Positions 1 through 6,426 of a stretch of 20,653 nt of DNA are shown here, piece by piece (position 1 is the stretch's first letter; every line of letters begins with the position of its first letter). A program made the position numbers and the translations under genes. Location: the NCBI GenBank assembly GCA_913041025.1, contig CAJWGQ010000026.1, positions 1 through 20,653 on the forward strand, given 5' to 3'. This DNA comes from an uncultured Gammaproteobacteria bacterium (GTDB lineage Bacteria; Pseudomonadota; Gammaproteobacteria; Pseudomonadales; Azotimanducaceae_A). Under the pieces are notes generated by a model, which was not told the origin of the DNA, ran no database searches, and saw nothing but the letters and a program-made list of their open reading frames with translations.

Positions 1-595
1 CGGCCACCAAGACACCAACCCCAACCATTATGAAACCTTGCACGCCGTCGGTGAGAATATCGGCATGAGCTCCTCCCAACACCACATAAATGAGCAGAAC
101 AACGGACGTTATGATCAAAGCCGCCATCTTTGGAACACCCAGCATGATCTCAAACATGACGATTCCCGAGACAAGCTGACCGGCTAAATAAAAGAATAGC
201 GATAATGAAAAAATAGAAACCAGGATTCGGATCCACGGCGACTGGTATCGAATGCCGAGGTATTCAGGAATCGACCGACTCCCAAATTGATTGCCGCTAT
301 TACTTACTAAACGAAGGCACAGGAGCACACCGACGTAGATGCCAATAGGATAAAGGAAAACCGACCAGATCCCGGGCAATCCGGCGTTGTAGACTATTCC
401 AGGAAAACCGACAAAGGTCGCACCACTGGCTGTCGTTGCCGCGAACGCAAAAGCCAAAAACAGAGGCCCATAACCTCCTCGGGCGGTAGCGAATTCGTCC
501 GCATTGGATACTTTTCTATGACCGATAATGCCAAAAGCAATCATTAATCCAACGTAAAACGCGAGAAATACCCACGACCAACCGATAAGACCCAT
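1..595 (-). CDS. Sodium:solute symporter (SSF family), C-terminus cut off by window edge
   Basis: About 198 N-terminal residues are present and the frame runs open off the left edge. It starts at an ATG (593-595) preceded by a purine-rich Shine-Dalgarno (GGAGAGGG). The protein begins with a hydrophobic helix (GWSWVFLAFYVGLMIAFGI), then shows the SSF-type segment ATTASGATFVGFPGIVYNAG (about residues 54-73), further membrane helices, and the conserved GGAHADILTDGVQGFIM stretch typical of the LeuT-fold sodium/solute symporters. The substrate (sugar, carboxylate, amino acid or other) cannot be told from this part. It lies 36 bases downstream of the radical SAM gene in the same direction and may be cotranscribed with it. 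It differs clearly in sequence from the second SSF symporter at 12347-13828. Confidence 0.88.
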   Translation of the reverse strand, partial: MGLIGWSWVFLAFYVGLMIAFGIIGHRKVSNADEFATARGGYGPLFLAFAFAATTASGATFVGFPGIVYNAGLPGIWSVFLYPIGIYVGVLLCLRLVSNSGNQFGSRSIPEYLGIRYQSPWIRILVSIFSLSLFFYLAGQLVSGIVMFEIMLGVPKMAALIITSVVLLIYVVLGGAHADILTDGVQGFIMVGVGVLVA

Positions 596-631
596 ATACC
601 CTCTCCAAGTCTAAGGCTTTCCAATAGCTTA

Positions 632-1714
632 TCAGATCAATGACAATTGGCGAGAACCATTCGAATCGGCGATTGTGAACTTATCGCAAGCGAGCTCTGG
701 AATATTATTATAGGCGATGCCTGCTTTTTTCAGACTTCTAAGAAGTCTAGCCCAAATCATATCGGCAATCGGGCCCTCTCCGCGCATACGACTGAACCAA
801 CGCGGATCGTTCGTCTTACCAGCTCTGATACTCCGAATAGCTGACATGACCCTCGCTCGTTTTAGCGGATAATGTAAAGACAGCCACTCTTCAAACAAAG
901 GCCCCACCTCCAAAGGCAATCGCAACATGATTCCTGAACACGATATGGCGCCTACCTCCGCCGCCTGGTCGACTATCTGTTCTATTTCCTCATCATTTAT
1001 AAAGGGAATGATCGGCGCCACTAAAACACCTACCGGTATGCCTTTTTCTGATAATCTTTTTATTAAGCGCAATCTCGCTTGGGGACTCGCCGTTCTAGGC
1101 TCTAGCTGGTTTTTCAACTTCTTCGATAACGTAGTAATACTGATATTTACATTCACTAGGCGTTCAGCCGCAAGCTTCTGCAAAAGATCCAAGTCTCTTT
1201 CTACTAACACCCCCTTTGTCACTATCGAAACAGGATGCTTTCGACTAACTAGAAATTCCAGTATTTCCCGAGTCACTCGTAAGTCTTTCTCGCCAGGCTG
1301 ATAAGGATCGGTATTGGTCCCGAGAGCTATCGGCCTACACACATAATTAGGATTATTAAGCTCCTTTTCCAACAAACTAGTAACACCCGTTTTGTAAAAG
1401 ATCTGGCTTTCAAAATCTACTCCAGGAGACAAATCCAGGTAGGCATGAGTCGGTCTGGCAAAGCAGTAAACACATCCATGCTCACAACCTTTATAGGGAT
1501 TAATAGATCGATCAAACCCAATATCGGGAGACTGGTTGCTTATGATGAGAGTCTTTGTTTTATCCCTACGGAATTGAGTTGGCACAATCTCTCTTTGATC
1601 GAAACCTCCTGAAAGAGAATCAGGTTCACGGTCAAGCTCAACTTGATATTTGAGATAGCGACTTGGCGAATTGCTAGAACTCCCCCGAGCAAGATACGGT
1701 CCGGTTTTCTTCAC
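632..1714 (-). CDS. PA0069-family radical SAM protein (spore photoproduct lyase-like), LexA-controlled
   Basis: A 360-residue radical SAM enzyme. The cluster-binding motif is CX3CX2C (C77, C81, C84 in GCEHGCVYCFARPTHAY), the arrangement seen in the PA0069/SPL-like subfamily. The N-terminal segment resembles the KGRGAxSNPxxRF region of these proteins, and ALGTNTDPYQP follows at about 130-141. The family resembles spore photoproduct lyase, but its reaction is not established; a link to DNA damage is inferred from the LexA box just upstream. The start is GTG at 1714: the frame contains no ATG or TTG before the upstream stop at 1748-1750, and no good Shine-Dalgarno is seen. Homologues in Pseudomonas are, as I recall, LexA-regulon members. 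The SSF symporter follows downstream in the same direction. Confidence 0.9.
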   Translation of the reverse strand: MKKTGPYLARGSSSNSPSRYLKYQVELDREPDSLSGGFDQREIVPTQFRRDKTKTLIISNQSPDIGFDRSINPYKGCEHGCVYCFARPTHAYLDLSPGVDFESQIFYKTGVTSLLEKELNNPNYVCRPIALGTNTDPYQPGEKDLRVTREILEFLVSRKHPVSIVTKGVLVERDLDLLQKLAAERLVNVNISITTLSKKLKNQLEPRTASPQARLRLIKRLSEKGIPVGVLVAPIIPFINDEEIEQIVDQAAEVGAISCSGIMLRLPLEVGPLFEEWLSLHYPLKRARVMSAIRSIRAGKTNDPRWFSRMRGEGPIADMIWARLLRSLKKAGIAYNNIPELACDKFTIADSNGSRQLSLI

Positions 1715-1725
1715 GGTAAATAAGA

Positions 1726-1745
1726 TACTGTTTATATATACAGTA
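1726..1745. promoter_or_regulatory. LexA (SOS) operator
   Basis: TACTGTTTATATATACAGTA matches the gammaproteobacterial SOS box (CTG-N10-CAG with an alternating TA core). Extended to 1725-1746 it is a palindrome with a single mismatched base pair. It sits 11 bases upstream of the GTG of the radical SAM gene (1714) and 36 bases upstream of the ATG of the divergent protease gene (1782), so bound LexA would cover the promoter of the former and possibly both. A second overlapping inverted repeat, TACAGTA-TTT-TACTGTA (1739-1755), shares its right half. Confidence 0.88.
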
Positions 1746-1781
1746 TTTTACTGTAGCACCTAAAGATAAGATCGACCAGCC

Positions 1782-2342
1782 ATGAACACTCTTAGAACAA
1801 AAAAATTAACCACTTTATTCGTTGTTCTTCTGGCCTTTGGACTAAATACCTTCACGGCTTTTGCTGAAGCAAAAAACATCGACCAAGTTCGCCCCGACTG
1901 TAAAATCCTGCTCGGAGAAATCGAGAAGCTAAACTTAGTTAAATTTGACGCGACACTTTCGGCACGTATCGATACTGGAGCTACCCTCAGCTCAATACAT
2001 GCTCGCAATATTCAAATTTATCGGCGAAACACAAATCACTGGGTGAAATTTGAAACAAAGACGGATAACCAAACAATCACTCTAAACGCGCGGCTTCTAA
2101 AATACGTTGGCATCAAACAACAAGCAACCAAAGAAGATCAGCTCCGCCCGGTTGTCTTAATGAATATCAAAATAGGGCAACTAGTGGGATCGTACGGATT
2201 TTCGCTCAGTAATCGGGAGCATTTAAAGACAAAGGCGTTGATCGGAAGAAATGTCCTCGAACATCAAGCCCTGGTTGATGTCAGTAAACAATTCGTTCAG
2301 TCTGAAGAATACGGCAAGCAATCGAATTGTGCACATCTGTAA
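1782..2342 (+). CDS. Periplasmic retropepsin-like aspartic protease (RimB/RloA, PF05618 type)
   Basis: A 186-residue protein with a cleavable signal peptide: KK near the N-terminus, a hydrophobic core at about 11-26, and a likely cleavage after AFAEA. The mature part carries ARIDTGATLSSIHA (D64-T-G-A), the single-copy aspartic protease motif of the family long annotated as ATP-dependent zinc protease, now considered retropepsin-like. The second conserved block, ALIGRNVLEHQALVD, lies near residues 152-166. Family members act as a dimer, since each chain supplies one Asp; that is family knowledge, not seen here. The ATG at 1782 has only a weak purine stretch upstream. The gene is divergent from the radical SAM gene and shares the LexA-box intergenic region. 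The substrate is unknown. Confidence 0.85.
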   Translation: MNTLRTKKLTTLFVVLLAFGLNTFTAFAEAKNIDQVRPDCKILLGEIEKLNLVKFDATLSARIDTGATLSSIHARNIQIYRRNTNHWVKFETKTDNQTITLNARLLKYVGIKQQATKEDQLRPVVLMNIKIGQLVGSYGFSLSNREHLKTKALIGRNVLEHQALVDVSKQFVQSEEYGKQSNCAHL

Positions 2343-2395
2343 ACCAGGACAAAGTAACAATCGAAAAGCCAGCAAACCCAGCGATGCAGCCGAAA

Positions 2396-2402
2396 AAGGG
2401 AG
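2396..2402 (+). promoter_or_regulatory. Shine-Dalgarno fixing the GST start
   Basis: AAGGGAG lies eight bases before the ATG at 2411. The open frame extends upstream to an ATG at 2327, but that start would overlap the end of the protease gene and add 28 residues lacking any GST homology. The strong ribosome site and the MLTIWGG start typical of the fold support 2411. Confidence 0.75.
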
Positions 2403-2410
2403 AACGCAAT

Positions 2411-3046
2411 ATGTTAACGATTTGGGGAGGGGCGACAGGCAGAACCATTAGAGCCCATTGGATGGCTCACGAATTAGCACTGGATTACGAGCCTAAACTC
2501 ATCGGTTCTAGAACCGGCGCAACCCAGTCTGAAGAGTTCGTCGCTCTCAACGTCAAAGAGAAGATCCCCGTATTAGTCGATGGCGACTTTGTACTAACTG
2601 AAAGCGCGGCCATCGTGACCTACCTTGGGGATACCTACGGAAAAGATTATGGGCTGGTGCCAGAACCGAATACTAAAGAGCGTGCGAAATATAACGAATG
2701 GCTCTCTTATATCCAAATGGAACTCGACGCGCATACCCTATATGTAATGCGAAAACATCGAGATCTCGCAACGATTTACGGAGAGGCTCCTGCCGCAATT
2801 GACGCAGCCATTGAGGGTTTTCAAAAACAGGTGCGTTTCGCTGAGAATCATCTAAACAGCAACGAATTTCTAATTAGGGAAAATTTTGGAGCGGCCGATT
2901 TAATGCTAACAAGCGTTCTGACTTGGGCTAAAGCCTATGGCATTGAAATCTCTAATAGACTAGCTGAATACGCTAAATCCAACTGTGAAAGGCCCGCCTA
3001 TCAAAAAGCCGCAGAGCTTAATTTCAGCATCTCACCTGGGGCTTAA
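2411..3046 (+). CDS. Glutathione S-transferase family protein
   Basis: A 211-residue protein of usual GST length. The N-terminal thioredoxin-like domain (about 1-78) has the beta-alpha start MLTIWGGATGRTIRAHW, the cis-proline segment KIPVL (P53) and the glutathione gamma-glutamyl site TESAAIVTYL (E64, S65). The C-terminal all-helical domain contains the N-capping segment NFGAADLML (about 158-166). It presumably conjugates or reduces small molecules with glutathione in the cytoplasm; the substrate is unknown. It lies 68 bases after the protease gene on the same strand and ends two bases from the convergent GNAT gene, with no hairpin between them. The second GST in the window (16212-17009) is unrelated in detail. 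Confidence 0.88.
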   Translation: MLTIWGGATGRTIRAHWMAHELALDYEPKLIGSRTGATQSEEFVALNVKEKIPVLVDGDFVLTESAAIVTYLGDTYGKDYGLVPEPNTKERAKYNEWLSYIQMELDAHTLYVMRKHRDLATIYGEAPAAIDAAIEGFQKQVRFAENHLNSNEFLIRENFGAADLMLTSVLTWAKAYGIEISNRLAEYAKSNCERPAYQKAAELNFSISPGA

Positions 3047-3048
3047 AA

Positions 3049-3549
3049 CTAGAGGGTCAATCTCATTTCCAGGTTACCCCGCTCGTATCTGTCATCAGAG
3101 TATTCACGAACCTCCCGGAATCCAGCCTGTTCGTATAGTGCAACTGCTGCGGTCAGCACATCATTAGTTACAAGCATAATCTCATTAGCCTCAGCTGACC
3201 GAGCAAAGTCGAGGCAGTGCCGCATCAGCATCGAACCATAACCTTTGCCTCGACAATCTGGCCGAACAGCCATTTTAGCTAGCTCAAAACACAGCTCTTG
3301 TCGTTCTTCACTCCTGGTTATCGGCACCATGGCAACCGTGCCCACCGGGGTTTCATCTTCCAGTAGAAAAAAGATATTACCGCCTGGTTTAATCGCATAA
3401 GCTTCGGGATCATCGAGAGCCTTCCTGTCCTCCTCTTCTACCCGAAAATACTCAGTAATCCATTGATAGTTGAGGCTAGCAAAGTGACATGCAAATCTTG
3501 CCTCGTAATCGACAATCTGGACTTCAGGCGGCCTCAACTCATCAACCAA
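3049..3549 (-). CDS. GNAT family N-acetyltransferase
   Basis: A 166-residue GNAT-fold acetyltransferase. The acetyl-CoA binding motif A is clear: ELAKMAVRPDCRGKGYG (R100-G-K-G-Y-G105), followed by a helix and the motif-B segment ALYEQAGF (137-144). The transferred group is taken from acetyl-CoA; the acceptor is not predictable. The frame has no early ATG: it starts at TTG (3549), or possibly the TTG at 3537, and overlaps the last bases of the alpha/beta hydrolase gene (stop 3534-3536), which suggests translational coupling. The two genes should be one transcript. The gene is convergent with the GST upstream on the plus strand. Confidence 0.87.
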   Translation of the reverse strand: MVDELRPPEVQIVDYEARFACHFASLNYQWITEYFRVEEEDRKALDDPEAYAIKPGGNIFFLLEDETPVGTVAMVPITRSEERQELCFELAKMAVRPDCRGKGYGSMLMRHCLDFARSAEANEIMLVTNDVLTAAVALYEQAGFREVREYSDDRYERGNLEMRLTL

Positions 3550-4619
3550 TCGATGATCTTCGGATTTTCTTCGAAGGGATAGGTATGTGATAAATCATCG
3601 ATTTCACGATATTCGACTAATGCTCCAGCTGCCTCAAAGGTATCTTTCGCTTGTCTTGCCATTTCTACCGGAAACATCCAATCCAACGCACCATGCATCA
3701 AATATATCGGCAGGCCCTTTAGACGATCCTGATCACTCATCTCAACAAGCATAGGATGAAAGGAAGCAGAACAAGGAGCCAAGTGCGTGAAAGGTGCGTT
3801 TGATCTTAATCCAGACACATAACTAAAAGTGCCTCCATCGGACATTCCAGTAAGCAAGATTCGATCTTCGTCGATCGACCAATTCTCAATCGCGTAATCA
3901 ACCAGCCGATCCAGCACGGCGCTATCACGATCTTCTCCCATCAACGACCATGTCCCGTCCATTGAGGTCGGGCTAATCAACACAAAATTTCGAGTCCTTG
4001 AGGTGCGAAGCCATGTCCATAGAAAACTTCGCCCATGACCGCTCCCGCCATGCATACATATGACGAGAGGGACCTTTTCGTTTGAGTAGTACTCAGGCAC
4101 ATAAATGGAAAAACCACCCCTCTCTTCTCTCGTGTTGTTTGCATGCATCACACCAGTCGATTCGCTAGTACCGTCGGCCTCTGCTAATTTTTTAATCAAA
4201 TCTTGATCGTCTCTTCGATCTACATCCAAATAGAAACGACTGACTGGCGGCAGCATCATGGAAACAGGATACAAAGTCTCAATCGCTTTGGTGCTAAATC
4301 CCATCGCTCGGTAAGCTGCCATCGGTGGCTGGCTCTGATTAATCGAACTCAAAAACTCGTTAAAAGACTGCATCGTCAGGTTAGCCGACTCACGAACATG
4401 GTCTCTAAATCTCGTCAAGTGCTCAGGCCACTCAATTTCGTCAAAGACGGCAATACCTTGCTTGAGCGGCTCTCTATAGGGCTTAACGGATTCGACAAGC
4501 GATACCAAGTTGGGAGGATGCATATGCCGGCCCGCGTAGTTTAGCGCTTCGAGTCCGTTGAGAAGAGGAGGGACCAGAGCGGTCGTCGCATCTAAAAGAG
4601 CATCTGTGTCAGCCATCAT
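3534..4619 (-). CDS. Alpha/beta hydrolase (esterase/phospholipase-like) with extra N-terminal region
   Basis: A 361-residue protein. The C-terminal half is an alpha/beta hydrolase: oxyanion segment CMHGGSGHG (about 189-197), nucleophile elbow GMSDGG with S260, acid D313 in HGALDWMFP, and H345 in LSHTYP, in the canonical order. Resemblance is to serine esterases of the feruloyl esterase/PHB depolymerase/phospholipase-carboxylesterase kind. The first ~165 residues are mostly helical, of unknown relation, and have no signal peptide, so the enzyme should be cytoplasmic. The start is the ATG at 4619 (a TTG lies one codon upstream, another ATG one codon downstream). The GNAT gene overlaps its 3' end. 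It is transcribed divergently from the VOC operon. Confidence 0.85.
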   Translation of the reverse strand: MMADTDALLDATTALVPPLLNGLEALNYAGRHMHPPNLVSLVESVKPYREPLKQGIAVFDEIEWPEHLTRFRDHVRESANLTMQSFNEFLSSINQSQPPMAAYRAMGFSTKAIETLYPVSMMLPPVSRFYLDVDRRDDQDLIKKLAEADGTSESTGVMHANNTREERGGFSIYVPEYYSNEKVPLVICMHGGSGHGRSFLWTWLRTSRTRNFVLISPTSMDGTWSLMGEDRDSAVLDRLVDYAIENWSIDEDRILLTGMSDGGTFSYVSGLRSNAPFTHLAPCSASFHPMLVEMSDQDRLKGLPIYLMHGALDWMFPVEMARQAKDTFEAAGALVEYREIDDLSHTYPFEENPKIIDWLMS

Positions 4620-4704
4620 CAATACTTATTTCGAAGAAACCTCGATCCTAATCAAGTTTGGGAACGGACACAAAGAACAGGCTCCATGTTCAATCCTTTT
4701 CTTG

Positions 4705-4730
4705 TATAGTTGAGAGTGAATCGAGGTAGG
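4705..4730 (+). promoter_or_regulatory. Candidate -10 element and Shine-Dalgarno of the VOC-NorQ-NorD operon
   Basis: In the 115-base divergent gap (4620-4734), TATAGT (4705-4710) preceded by TTG is the best -10-like hexamer on the plus strand, 25 bases before the ATG at 4735. No convincing -35 is seen at the right distance. GAGGTAGG (about 4723-4730) is a good ribosome binding site for the first gene. The SD is fairly sure; the promoter is a weak guess. Confidence 0.35.
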
Positions 4731-4734
4731 TGTT

Positions 4735-5592
4735 ATGCACTCAAAAACGAATTTTGATCGCAGCAAAGAGGATGTTGGCAATGTACAACTTCTGGAACAC
4801 GTTAACGTAACGGTGCCAGATCAAGGTCTAGCCGCCATGTTTTATGTCACCGGCTTAGGATTCACCAGAGACCCCTATATCGACTTTGGCACGTTCAACA
4901 TGTGGGTGAATCTGGGTGACCAGCAGTTTCATTTACCCGTCAGCAAACCTCAAGTCGTACGCGGACATGTAGGAGTCGTAGTCCCAGAACTTGAAGGCCT
5001 TTTAAAGCGTCTGGGTTTTGCAGAAAAGGCCTTGTCCGAGACCTCGTTTGAATTCAAAGAAGAAGGGGATCACGTTAAGCTGACTTGCCCCTATGGCAAC
5101 ACGATAAAAGCTTATGAACCCGACAAATTTCCAAATATGGATCTCGGCATGCCCTATGTGGAATTCAAGACACCACCAGGCTCAAGCACGGGAATAGCTA
5201 AGTTTTATTCTTCCGTCATTGGATGTGCCACCTTAATTGAGTCTGATTCGGTGAGAGTTGCAATGGGCCACAACCAAGAACTGATTTATAGAGAGACAGA
5301 CGAGCCTCTTCCGGAATACGATGGACATCACATCGCCATTTACGTTTCCAATTTTTCAGGACCACATCAATGGCTGGCGGAAAGAGATCTAATCAGTGAA
5401 GAATCTGATCAATTCCAGTACCGATTTCAAAAAATCGTCGATCCCGATTCAGGCGAGTTACTCTACGAAATCGAACATGAAGTGCGGTCTCTCTCTCACC
5501 AAATGTATCGTCGTCCATTGGTCAACCGAAACCCAGCCACCAATTTTTTTACTTACCGGCGCGGCAACGAGCAGTTTTCGCCCGCAACATAG
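4735..5592 (+). CDS. Two-domain VOC superfamily protein (glyoxalase/extradiol dioxygenase fold)
   Basis: A 285-residue protein with two vicinal-oxygen-chelate modules. Module 1 (about 17-130) begins LLEHVNVTVPD and offers metal-ligand candidates H22, H66 (QFHLPV), H78 (GHVGVVV) and E128 (IKAYEP). Module 2 (about 138-250) begins MPYVEFKTPPG, where the usual first His is replaced by E143, and includes GHHIAIYV (H198, H199) and LLYEIEHE. The C-terminus carries a basic tail of about 35 residues with SHQMYRRPLVNR. The family binds Fe or Mn/Zn and includes dioxygenases and glyoxalases; the substrate is unknown. It starts at an ATG with SD GAGGTAGG and ends nine bases before the NorQ-type ATPase, so it is probably the first gene of a three-gene operon. 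Confidence 0.87.
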   Translation: MHSKTNFDRSKEDVGNVQLLEHVNVTVPDQGLAAMFYVTGLGFTRDPYIDFGTFNMWVNLGDQQFHLPVSKPQVVRGHVGVVVPELEGLLKRLGFAEKALSETSFEFKEEGDHVKLTCPYGNTIKAYEPDKFPNMDLGMPYVEFKTPPGSSTGIAKFYSSVIGCATLIESDSVRVAMGHNQELIYRETDEPLPEYDGHHIAIYVSNFSGPHQWLAERDLISEESDQFQYRFQKIVDPDSGELLYEIEHEVRSLSHQMYRRPLVNRNPATNFFTYRRGNEQFSPAT

Positions 5593-5601
5593 GAACTTAA
5601 G

Positions 5602-6420
5602 ATGGATTCGCTAACTCAGGGCGATCAGCCCTACTACCTGCCGTTGAAAGACGAAATCAGTGTTTTTGAATCGGCTTATCAAGCCAAACTTCCGGTTTTA
5701 CTCAAAGGCCCTACCGGTTGCGGCAAAACTCGTTTTGTCGAACATATGACCTGGAAACTTTATCAAGGCAAAGTCGAAGCACCAGACTTATCTCTGATTA
5801 CCGTAAGCTGTCATGAAGACCTGACCGCAACAGACATGGTAGGCAGATACCTGCTCAAAGGCGATGAAACCGTGTGGAACGATGGACCATTAACCAGGGC
5901 CGTGAGAACAGGCGCAATCTGCTACCTTGATGAAATCGTAGAGGCGAGAAAAGATACTACTGTCTTAATTCATTCGTTGACCGATCACCGGAGAATTTTG
6001 CCCATCGACAAAACTGGGGAATTGGTCCCAGCTCACGAAGAGTTCTTGCTCGTAATCTCTTATAACCCAGGTTACCAAAGTGTGCTCAAGGATCTCAAAC
6101 CTAGTACAAGACAGCGCTTTGTGAGTCTCGAATTCGATTATCCCTCGGTGGAGCTTGAGACCTCAATTATAGCCCACGAGGCTCAGATTGAAGACAGCAG
6201 TGCAGAAAGGTTAGCCGTGATCGGTGAACGGGTAAGAAACTTAAAACAGCATGGTTTCGAAGAAGGGGTAAGCACCCGCCTGCTTATTTATGCCGGTCAG
6301 CTAATGGCGAGAGACATTGAGCCTCGTCGAGCAGCCGAAGCAGCTATTATTAGCGCGGTATCAGATGATTCTACCGTTCAACAAGCGGTGGCAGATATCG
6401 TCGACGTCATACTGCCCTGA
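5602..6420 (+). CDS. CbbQ/NirQ/NorQ-type MoxR AAA+ ATPase
   Basis: A 272-residue MoxR-group AAA+ ATPase. Walker A is GPTGCGKT (36-43), Walker B is AICYLDEI (D110, E111), sensor 1 is VISYNPGY (N155), the arginine-finger region is STRQRF (R170/R172), and sensor 2 is in GVSTRLLI (R226). The C-terminal ~80 residues fit the CbbQ_C lid domain. Known relatives work as hexamers with a VWA partner to remodel an enzyme: NorQ/NorD for iron insertion into nitric oxide reductase, CbbQ/CbbO for RuBisCO activation. The start ATG at 5602 has AGGAA upstream. It is nine bases from the VOC gene and six bases from the VWA gene, so all three are surely cotranscribed. No NOR or RuBisCO gene is in the window. Confidence 0.92.
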   Translation: MDSLTQGDQPYYLPLKDEISVFESAYQAKLPVLLKGPTGCGKTRFVEHMTWKLYQGKVEAPDLSLITVSCHEDLTATDMVGRYLLKGDETVWNDGPLTRAVRTGAICYLDEIVEARKDTTVLIHSLTDHRRILPIDKTGELVPAHEEFLLVISYNPGYQSVLKDLKPSTRQRFVSLEFDYPSVELETSIIAHEAQIEDSSAERLAVIGERVRNLKQHGFEEGVSTRLLIYAGQLMARDIEPRRAAEAAIISAVSDDSTVQQAVADIVDVILP

Positions 6421-6426
6421 GGCTTC

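Noticed and set aside
927..1301. 124-residue plus-strand open frame
   Set aside because: It is antisense within the well supported radical SAM gene and shows no domain.
2327..2410. 28-residue N-terminal extension of the first GST
   Set aside because: It overlaps the end of the protease gene, lacks GST-like sequence, and the strong ribosome site supports the ATG at 2411.
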